A stretch of DNA of 64,000 bases from assembly GCA_019454045.1 (NCBI GenBank), contig SKCR01038891.1, forward strand, positions 62,001 through 126,000. The letters run 5' to 3'. Positions 56,440 through 64,000 of this stretch are shown here, one piece after another (the stretch's first letter is position 1; each line of letters opens with the position of its first letter). Made by a program: the position numbers and the translations under genes. The stretch comes from Zanthoxylum bungeanum (lineage: Eukaryota > Streptophyta > Magnoliopsida > Sapindales > Rutaceae). The notes under the pieces are model-generated. The model was not told the origin of the DNA. It made no database searches and saw only the letters and a list, made by a program, of their open reading frames with translations.

Positions 56440-57540
56440 GGAAAATAGAAAGAAGCCATGAAATCCGAAATGGATTCAATGCATGCCAATCAAGTCTGGG
56501 ACTTAGTTGAACTTCTTGAAGAAGTTAAACCTATTGGCAGTAAATGGGTATACAAAAGGAAGCGAGGGCCCGATGGAAAGGTGGAAACCTTTAAGGCCCG
56601 ATTGGTAGCGAAAGGTTACACTCAACATCCTGGGATTGACTATGCGTAATCTTTTTCACCAATAGCCATGCTAAAATCCATTAGGATTCTTTTAGCCGTT
56701 GCTGCATATCACGACTATGAGATATGACAGATGGATGTGAAAACTGCTTTCCTAAATGGATTCTTTGAAATGGATTTCTATATGGAACAACCAGAGGGTT
56801 TCGTATCTAGTGAGACTTCAAACTTGTTTTGTAAGCTCCAAAAGTCTATTTATGGACTTAAATAGGCATCCCGAAGCTGGAATCGTCATTTTGATGAGAT
56901 AATTAGATTATCTGGATTCATAAAAAATGAGGAAGAACCATGTGTTTATAAGAAAATGAGTGGGAGCATGATAGTTTTCCTAGTCTTGTATGTAGATGAC
57001 ATCCTTATCATAGGAAATGATATAGGGATGATGCAAAGTTTGAAAGCCTACCTTTGCAAGAACTTCTCCATGAAAGATATGGGTGAAGCTTCCTATATAC
57101 TAGGTATAAGGCTCTACCGAGATAAAGTTAGGAAGCTTATAGGGTTGTCACAATCGACGTACATAGAAAATATGTTAGAAAGGTACAGTTTTACCAATTG
57201 CAAGGCAGCAAATGTACCATTCCGATACGACATATATCTTTTGAAGAAAATTGCACCTCAAACTGAGGAAGAGAGAGTTAAGATGTCTAACTTGCCATAT
57301 GCTTCTTGTTTTGGAAGCATAATGTATGATATGTTATGTACTAGACCTGACATCAGTTTCGGCATATGTGTGACCAGCCAATATCAATTTGATCCAGGTA
57401 ATGATCATTGGACAGCCGTCAAATATATCCTGAAATATCTTAAAGGTATTAGGGATAAGTTTCTCATATATGGAGAAAATGAGCTACAAGTTAAGGGTTA
57501 TACAGACTTCGACTTCATGATATATATTTACCCTTAACGG
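56440..57540 (+). pseudogene. pol: Reverse transcriptase of Copia-D
   Basis: Pieces 56458-56649 and 56956-57537 flank a section with stops (EI*QMDVKTAFLNG, YGLK*ASRSW). The catalytic box YVDDILIIGN has its Asp pair at 56995-57000 in frame. The stops are TGG-to-TGA and CAG-to-TAG types and one GAA-to-TAA. RT inactive in one frame, but its motifs are complete. Confidence 0.9.
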
Positions 57541-57910
57541 TGGTGCGATTAGTTGGCGTTGTTCAAAGCATGGCTCAACAACGGATTCCACTACTGAGGC
57601 GGAATTTATAGCGGCTTCAGAAGCTGCTAAAGAAGATGTTTGGATTAGAAATTTTATCACAGAACTTGGCGTTGTGACTAGTATTGTGGATTCGATCCCA
57701 TTGTAATATGATAATAACAGAGCCATCACGCAAGCTAAGGAGCCGAGTGCGCATTCCAAGTCTAAACATGTGGTAAGGAAATACCGCATAATTAGAGAGA
57801 TTATTGAACGAAAAGACATAGTGGTCTTGAAGGTTCAAGGACAAGACAACATAGCAGACCCGCTTACAAATGCCTTACCTTCTAAGTTATTCGATAAACA
57901 TGTGGAGGAG
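57541..57910 (+). pseudogene. pol: RNase H of Copia-D
   Basis: Shows GGAISWRCSKHGSTTDSTTE, AEFIAASEAAKEDVWIRNFI, DNNRAITQAKEPSAHSKSKH and NIADPLTNALPSKLF. The Tyr-Cys before DNN has become stop-Tyr. Frameshift near 57530. Confidence 0.85.
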
Positions 57911-57919
57911 ATTGGCACT

Positions 57920-57934
57920 AAGCAAATGGGAGTT
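57920..57934 (+). promoter_or_regulatory. Polypurine tract of Copia-D
   Basis: AAGCAAATGGGAGTT directly before TGATGGAG of the 3' LTR. Confidence 0.8.
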
Positions 57935-59310
57935 TGATGGAGTTTGTGCTTGGAGTGCCAATGCGAATGGTATATTTTATTATTAATAAAATAACTACAT
58001 TTTTCATTTCATACCTCATTAATGGTATTGTCATTATGCGTATTAGATTGATGTATATATATGCTAAGAATGACATCGACCTTAGAATAGTCTTGACACT
58101 AGGTGTAAACTATTCTTAAAGTAAATATTCATAGTCATTGGTTTTGGAATACGGTCGAATTCCTATAACCTAGAAGACTAGCACATGTCGTATATTGGAA
58201 TTGGAGTTCCAATGGTTTAACCCGATGTACCATGAGTTTTGGAAACTCGTATAGACATGTGGGTATTCGTTGATGCGAATACTGAATGACTCACATGTGA
58301 TTCCTAATAGTTGGAAGTACACACCACCATAAATAGGAATCTCCTCGAGTCGAGTAGCAAATGTAATCATTTGACTATAGGATATCATTGATTTTGTGTG
58401 AGATCCTCCACATTTTGATGCCATGTATGTCAGAAACCTTACATGGTGTGGCCTCTAGATATTCGTTGGGTGTGGACCGATGCACTCAGTAATCAAGTAC
58501 GAAGCAGGATAGGATCCGTCGGCCCGTTTATGTACCATAAGGGGTTTAGGTATCCATGTGAGTGAAGCCACGATTCTTAAAGACTTTGGCCAAAGCCGAT
58601 CACCTAGGGTGGATCACATCAGTTGTAAAGAATCGTGGACATGTCGACATGAGATGTGCGTCTTGGAAAATTGACGGTGTATTCTATGTTTCCTAAGCAC
58701 AACTCGGATAGCCTACGATGGAAGGATTGTTAAACATATGTGATGACCTCGACTTGTATAGTTCAGAAAGGTCGTTTATGTTCTTCGTGAATTCGGAGGT
58801 GGCCGAATTGCGTAGATATTAGCTAGGCTTATATGACGAACGCGTTTGAACTTAAAGAGTCCCAATATGAAGTGTACTCGTTGAGCACTTGGGTAGCCGA
58901 TTATTTTTGATAAAAGATAATATTCGATATTATAATTATCAACTAAGATAATCAAGTGTTATTGGATAACATTGATTATTTACTTTGACCTATGAATTAA
59001 TTGGATTAATTCAATAATTACATAAGGGTTTAATTGTAAAATCATAATTATCTATACCATTTCAGGATATTATGGTAATTGTAAGTATGTAATAATATGT
59101 GGTTTTGGCTTGATTTAATTGGATTAAATCAAAGTGGCAAACATTGAACTAATCCATTTCCTAATCCTTGGCTTGATTTAATTGGATTAAATCAAAGTGG
59201 GAGACAATGGAGATTAGTCACACCTAATTATACATATTTGGACAAATTGGATTAAGCCCACTTAAAAGTTGATTACAACTTTTTTTAATTAAAAACTACC
59301 TAAGTTTTGC

Positions 59311-59319
59311 TATAAATAG
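59311..59319 (+). promoter_or_regulatory. TATA box in the Copia-D 3' LTR
   Basis: TATAAATAG within GCTATAAATAGC, in the middle of the LTR as expected for a U3/R boundary. Confidence 0.65.
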
Positions 59320-60063
59320 CAAGCTTTAGGAAGGTTTTAATTACAAGTACAAGAACAAGTATAAGCATAAGCAAGAGAAATTAGCCTAAATTAGAGAAGT
59401 GTTTAGAGAAGCTTGTGAGGTCTCTACAACATTTCATCTAGGAGAAATCAAGATTGGATCTTGAAGTGAAGCTTGGTAGCATTAGAAACAAAATTGGATC
59501 TTGATGTCAAGCTTGCACACCTTGGAGGTTCTCCAACAATTTCAACAATGAGAAGTAGATTGGATCTTGCATCAAGCTTACTAGGTAATATTTGATCTTC
59601 TCCTAAGCTATGTTTATTTGTGTATTAGATGCATGATCACATAGCTTAAGACTAATCAATTGTGTTAGGATACTTTAGAAGTGTAAACATAACATGCTTA
59701 TGAATTAGGTCAAAAATGTTCATGTTGGACATGAAACAATTAATAAGAGTTTAGAACTCTATATTAAAGCTTAGAGCTATGGCTACCATTGTAGAATCAC
59801 TTGACCACCTTTAGTTGACCTAGAATTGTTCATGAGATATTTCTTATTGGGATTCTAATTTGGTTTGTGTATTGGATTCAAAATTTACACAAGTGCGTAT
59901 TTAGAAAAAATTTATATTTTTGTAAAAATATTTGATATTTTGAAAAACCTTATTTTTATTCTATAACATGTGTTGATGTTAGTTTTGAAATTAAAAATTA
60001 ATTTTGGATGTTTTTGAAGTGTTTAGGGAGAACCAAAATAGATTAGGGTAAAATACCCTAATC

Positions 60064-60093
60064 CATTCAGCTCACTGGAAAGTGAGCTGAATG
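60064..60093 (+). ncRNA. Perfect 13-bp hairpin with GGAA loop in the Copia-D LTR
   Basis: CATTCAGCTCACT and AGTGAGCTGAATG pair without a mismatch around the tetraloop GGAA, a GNRA type. It lies about 750 bases downstream of the TATA box and so would be transcribed near the RNA 5' end. Confidence 0.75.
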
Positions 60094-60124
60094 AGAGAAA
60101 GAAATGAAATTTTGTTAAAAAATG

Positions 60125-60250
60125 ACTGATGTGCGTGCTACAGTGACACGCGTACTGTAGCGTGTATAGTACGCATGTCACAATGGTGCATGTAGGTATG
60201 CCCTACACGCGTACAGTGCGCACGTCACTATAGCGCGCTACACGTGCTGA
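60125..60250. repeat. GC-rich inverted-repeat cluster in the Copia-D LTR
   Basis: Contains GCTACAGT/ACTGTAGC (60137-60144 and 60154-60161), GTAGG/CCTAC and repeated ACGCGTAC, TAGTACGC and GCGCACGTCAC-like strings, in an otherwise AT-rich LTR. Confidence 0.65.
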
Positions 60251-60438
60251 TTTTTTTTCTCTCGTTCTGGAGCTTCCAGACTCCGATTCAGTCCCGGTTT
60301 TTTCCTATACACTCGTAATGGAATATAATATTTCATTAAATAATTTAAAATTACACCCATACTTGATATCTATGGGTTAGACCCATTTCCGCTGCGGGAC
60401 ACCGATCCGACCCTAGGGGTTCCAAAACTGCCCCAACA

Positions 60439-60443
60439 TATAC
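60439..60443. repeat. Right target site duplication of Copia-D (TATAC)
   Basis: Matches TATGC at 52460-52464 with one G/A difference. Gag homology of Tat-B continues at the next base. Confidence 0.8.
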
Positions 60444-61330
60444 CATGTCCTTTCAGGAATAACTATTTACCGAGTTCAAGATGTCTAATATTACCAAATT
60501 CAATGGAAATGGATACCCCAAAGTACACCTCCATCAGTACGTGTCCATAATGAGTGTTACTGGCCTGTCCAAGTGGCAAGTATTGAAGAAGTTTGGCATG
60601 TCACTTAAAGAAGCACTTGTGGTATGATACCATAACTAGGAAAAGAAGATAAAAGATTACTGGAATACATTGACGAATGCCTTCTTTAACTAGTAAATCA
60701 CAGACCTGGAACTAGATCTATCACTTCAGGATTTAGAAAACAAGAAATAGAAATTCGAAGAAAGCTTCAAGGAATACCTGGATCATTGGATAAGCCAGGT
60801 GCTGAAGATGCACACGAGGCTATCAGATCATGACCAGATCAAAATGATCATAAATGGTACCAAGCTTTCAATCTACAATAATTTGAAGAGAATAACCTTC
60901 ATGATGACAAACTTTCAGCAGTTAAATGAGACCGTCATGGACATAGAAGAAGAAGTAGAATACATGAAGCTCAATAGCCAGAGGCAACATAAGAAGAACA
61001 ATAGAGATGGCTCAGTGAATTCAGGAAAAAGAATATCAGAAGTCAACATAATCTAGAAATGGCATTTCTAGAATTTAGGAAGACCAATGTCTGAGATTTT
61101 AGGCAAGCTTCAGAAACCAAGCCTATAGAAATCACTGGATCTAAAGCTTGGCCAAACCCGTTGTCAAGAAAAATTGATCTAATCCTCTACTGCACATTCC
61201 ACCAATTCCCAAGACATGAGACATACAAATATGCCTACCTCAGACATGAAATTCAGAATTTGATCGATGCTGGTGGAATATCTGATCCTGAAGAAACCTC
61301 GACCATGCAATTACCGGGTTCCAAATCATC
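60444..61330 (+). pseudogene. gag: gag of Tat-B, piece 3 of 3
   Basis: Continues Tat-B Gag with MSFQE, FKMSNITKFNGNGYPKVHL, VSIMSVTGLSKWQVLKKFGM, DQIKMIINGTKLSIYNNLKR and FQQLNETVMDIEEE. It ends with the LRHEIQNLIDAGGISDPEE-type segment of Gag, where Tat-C has LRHEIQDLIDTHKISDPEK. Several stops. After about 61330 homology to Tat-C Gag fades. Confidence 0.85.
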
Positions 61331-62470
61331 GAAGAATTGCATCTGCATCTTTTCTTTTTCATTATGTATTGACTTTCTTTAAATGTCCAGTGATAATAAA
61401 CTCAGTCTTTCTCAAGAAAATATCGTCTCTTGAAAAAATGAGCATGTCTAAATTCTTAAGACAATTCTTTAACTTTAGAATCACTGGTAGGATGTCATCC
61501 AAAATATTATGCTCAAAACTTGCAATTAGAATTGTGTTGCCGACTTAGAAAAAATTTATGCTGACATAATTTGTAGAGATAGACAAAATATTTGGCACCC
61601 ATTTAATTCCTTTCCAAAGTTAAGGCTGAGATGACATTAAGTTAAGGAGATGATGCAAACAAAAAGGAGAAGAAAAAGAAAGAAAAAAAAAAGAGAAAAT
61701 AAAGGGTGAATCCCACAGAAAAATAATAATAAAAAACGAAGAGATAAAGGAGAAAAAGAAAAAAGATTGAAAGCGTGAATCCCATAAAAAACTACTCCAC
61801 TATTTGAATTATTTAGTAAAATGAGTATTGTGAACTGCGTCAAACGACAACTCAAATATTGAGTATGCAAAGCAACATTAGTTGGTGAAATTGTTGAGTA
61901 ACCAAGGGCCTGCATAAAAAATGTGAAGCCTTTGCGTCAAAAGACAATTTGACGACTTAAGGAAGTTATAGATAAAGATAAGCCCTACATAAGATAAATT
62001 TTCGGAGAATTCTAAAATCTTGTTGATTCTTAACTAGGTGTTAACTTGTCTAGACGAATGCAAGGATAAAATGAATTAGAGTGTTAACACTAATCTATAC
62101 CAGCATAAACCAATTCGGCTAGCATGTAAATTCTTTGTGAAAGAATCACACACACACATGTAGAAGAATTTGAAAGGTGAAACCTTTGTTGGAATTGAAT
62201 TTTTGATTTGAGCAATATTCATAGTTTGAAAAAAGTCGGGATTTCAAGGAAAAAAACCTTTTGAGAACATGCGAAAATTATTGCATGATAAAAAATGGAA
62301 TTTGGAAGGCAAAGTCAATGATTTAAGAATACCAAATGGCAACCTGGATAGAAATGAGACGAAACCTGACGACATCCCCGCGTAAAAATATCGGACTCCA
62401 ATAAGCCTAAGAAAGGGTAGGTAACTATCGATCATTTGCACACATGCATACATGTATACATAAAAAATAA
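61331..62470 (+). other. Unassigned remainder of Tat-B
   Basis: No recognisable pol domains, so pol seems deleted or too worn to see. A purine-rich A/G tract lies at 61655-61700. Towards 62440 the run CACATGCATACATGTATACATA resembles the spacer before the Tat-A minisatellite (18885-18905), which suggests this is the downstream region of the element. Confidence 0.5.
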
Positions 62471-62559
62471 CATTTCATTCACAGGAAATTGAACAAAAAT
62501 GGCAGAGAAGAATTTTTTTATAGAAATGAGGTATACAGCGAGAGCCTCCAAAACACGGA

Positions 62560-62720
62560 GCATCCAAAATCAGAAAATATGGGGCGAAGCCCACCTACAA
62601 AGAGAATAATGGGAATAAAGCCCTTCCACATAAAAGAGAATACTGGGAATGAAACCTGTCCACATAAAAAAGAATATTAGGGGCGAAGCCCACCTAAAGG
62701 GGAATATCAGAACCATCACA
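62560..62720 (+). repeat. Minisatellite a of Tat-B
   Basis: Units of about 34 bases of the type GAATATTAGGGGCGAAGCCCACCTA / GAATACTGGGAATGAAACCTGTCCA. Four to five diverged copies. Confidence 0.75.
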
Positions 62721-62729
62721 TGACAACTC

Positions 62730-63175
62730 CAAAATAGTTATGGGAACAAAGAAAAGTCAACTCCATAATAAATTTGGGAATGAATGAGAGTTAACTCTAA
62801 AATGAATCCAGGAATGAATGAGAGTCAACTCCAAGAATGAATCCAAGAATGAATGAGAGTCAACTATGGGATGAATCTGGGAACGAATGAGAGTCAACTC
62901 TAGGATGAATCTAGGAACGAATGAGAGTCAACTCCGGAATAGATCCGGGAACGAAGGAGAGTCAACTCCGGAATGAATCTGGGAACGAATGAGAGTCAAC
63001 TCTCGAATGAATCTAGGGGAGAATGAGAGCCAACTCCAGAATGAATATGGGAATAAAGAAGAGTCAACTCTGGAATGAATCCGGGAACGAAGAAGAGTCA
63101 ACTCTAGAATAAATCTGGGGCGAATGAGAGTCAACTCCGAAATGAATCTGGGAACGGAGAAGAGACAACTCCAGG
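62730..63175 (+). repeat. Minisatellite b of Tat-B, ~34-bp unit
   Basis: About 13 copies of AACTCCGGAATGAATCTGGG followed by AACGAATGAGAGTC. The unit shares the GGGAATGAA core with the Tat-A and Tat-C arrays but is otherwise different. The long minus-strand open frame across it is a by-product. Confidence 0.9.
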
Positions 63176-63639
63176 AATGGATTAGAGTGATATTCCCCAG
63201 AATGAGTGATATTTGTTGGGCCAAGTTAACTTGAAGTTGTGCTTGATTGCATGGATCAATTAGATTGGTGTATTTGGAAGATTCTTTGGGTTTTGGAATT
63301 TGGTTCATGCATGAGACTTTATATGAAGGCTTTATTATGTCTAAGGCAAGAATATAATGGGTCCTGGAGGTGCATGTGCTGCCTTGATTGATTTTGGGCT
63401 TAATTTCTAAATAGTGGATTAGCAGTGACGAGATTTGCACATTCTTCGTATTTTGGGTTTAACTTTCTCATCCGATGTCAGATTTTAGTTATTCAAGTTG
63501 CATCGGAAAGAAGACTCATGAATCTATAATTTTATAGTTTACGTTAAAGTCTTATTCAGATCCTTCATGGTCCAAAGACAGACGGAATGTATCAATACAA
63601 CTTTTATGTTTTATATTTTATTAAGGTTTGACTTTTATA

Positions 63640-63756
63640 TTTGGTGTATTAATTAGTATTTATTATTTTGGTTATGGGTTTGGTGTATTAATTAGGAGTT
63701 ATTATGTTGGTTATCGGTTTGGTGTATTAATTAGAATTTATTATTTTAGTTGTGGG
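63640..63756 (+). repeat. Three tandem copies of a 39-bp unit
   Basis: Copies at 63640-63678, 63679-63717 and 63718-63756, each starting TTTGGTGTATTAATTAG, of equal length and with few differences. They sit about 25 bases upstream of the TATA box, so they could be promoter repeats. Confidence 0.88.
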
Positions 63757-63780
63757 TTAGGGTTTTGATCGTAGCCTCCC

Positions 63781-63788
63781 TATAAAAG
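63781..63788 (+). promoter_or_regulatory. TATA box in the terminal LTR candidate
   Basis: TATAAAAG preceded by CCTCCC and followed by GCTTGCTTTCTCTATG. Typical core promoter arrangement. Confidence 0.55.
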
Positions 63789-64000
63789 GCTTGCTTTCTC
63801 TATGTTTTAAAACAACTCATCTTTAATTAAAATCAATTAAATTTCGTAAGCTTTGAGAACCCTCAATTTTCTCTCACTGGTTTTGGCTTATCAAAGGTCT
63901 CCTAACCCTTTGTGGCGCCTTTAGCACTCTAGGTTTCTGTTGCTTGTTCTTCAGAGGTTTATAGTTTCAACCGAACTGTCTTTGGCTTTCTTGGGAACGA

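Larger units (their letters stand above)
52465..60438 (+). mobile_element. Copia-D: Ty1/copia element, 5' internal deletion
   Basis: 7974 bases from TGATGGAGTT to CCCCAACA, flanked by TATGC (52460-52464) and TATAC (60439-60443), a 5-bp duplication with one transition. Removal rejoins Tat-B gag in frame (..DYYAMSFQ..). The LTRs are unrelated to those of Copia-1/2/3. The last ~650 bases of the 5' LTR, the primer site and the start of gag are deleted at 54327/54328. Confidence 0.92.
57935..60438 (+). repeat. 3' LTR of Copia-D, complete
   Basis: 2504 bases. It retains TATAAATAG at 59311 and the paired palindromes at 59111 and 59174. The last 650 bases, missing in the 5' LTR, contain a 13-bp GGAA hairpin (60064-60093) and a GC-rich inverted-repeat cluster (60125-60250). 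Confidence 0.9.
63214..64000 (+). repeat. Probable start of another LTR (runs off the window)
   Basis: TGTTGGGCCAAG starts an otherwise unrelated sequence right after the Tat-B minisatellite. It contains a TATA box (TATAAAAG, 63781-63788) and a following leader-like sequence, consistent with the U3/R part of an LTR. No partner is visible, so the boundary is tentative. Confidence 0.4.

Noticed and set aside
62928..63440. 170-codon minus-strand frame with repeated ELTLIRPRFI-like segments
   Set aside because: It is the 34-bp minisatellite read in one frame; the unit of about 34 bases changes frame except where indels compensate, and there is no gene context.

Overview
This is a stretch of plant nuclear DNA made almost entirely of LTR retrotransposons inserted into one another. 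I see no host gene, tRNA, rRNA or CRISPR array. The plant origin is supported by Ty1/copia elements primed by initiator-Met tRNA, by Ty3/gypsy elements of the plant-specific Tat lineage (extra RNase H after the usual one, 3' minisatellites, an extra antisense ORF), and by long AT-rich LTRs. Species and chromosome cannot be named from this window; the density and decay suggest repeat-rich heterochromatin. No element has an uninterrupted gag-pol.

Layout. (1) 1-9248: Copia-1 (+), 5' LTR cut by the window edge, gag-pol heavily decayed. (2) 9249-18764: Copia-2 (+), related but distinct; its 5' LTR begins 101 bases in, exactly where Copia-1 ends, so Copia-1 probably inserted into it. (3) 18765-32846: the 3' end of a Tat/gypsy element, Tat-A (+): downstream region, minisatellites, polypurine tract and 3' LTR. 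Its minisatellite is split by (4) Copia-3 (-), 20147-30074, with a perfect 5-bp target duplication GAAGC. (5) 32847-36823: AT-rich decayed sequence, parts of which look like chromovirus (Tekay/Del-like) LTR. (6) Tat-B (+): 5' LTR ending at 38853, PBS, leader and a gag cut into three pieces (39759-39832, 52208-52464, 60444-about 61330), then a pol-less remnant with minisatellites to about 63175. The first gag break holds (7) Tat-C (-), 39833-52202, flanked by AGACC, with recognisable gag, protease, RT, RNase H, second RNase H and integrase and an antisense ORF near its 3' LTR. The second break holds (8) Copia-D (+), 52465-60438, flanked by TATGC/TATAC. (9) 63214-64000: probably the start of another LTR running out of the window.

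The order of events follows from nesting: Tat-A and Tat-B are oldest in their blocks, Copia-2 and Copia-3 went into Tat-A, Copia-1 into Copia-2, and Tat-C and Copia-D separately into the gag of Tat-B. Stop codons are largely of the kinds made by C-to-T change (TGG to TAG/TGA, CAG to TAG, CGA to TGA), as expected for methylated silenced repeats.

The points most worth a second look are a stem-loop with a conserved loop in the leaders of Tat-B and Tat-C (three copies, changes preserving pairing in the sense RNA), an antisense gene-like unit with TATA box, ORF and poly(A)-like signal inside Tat-C, a 13-bp perfect hairpin with a GNRA loop in the Copia-D LTR, and palindrome arrays in the LTRs of Copia-1/2/3.
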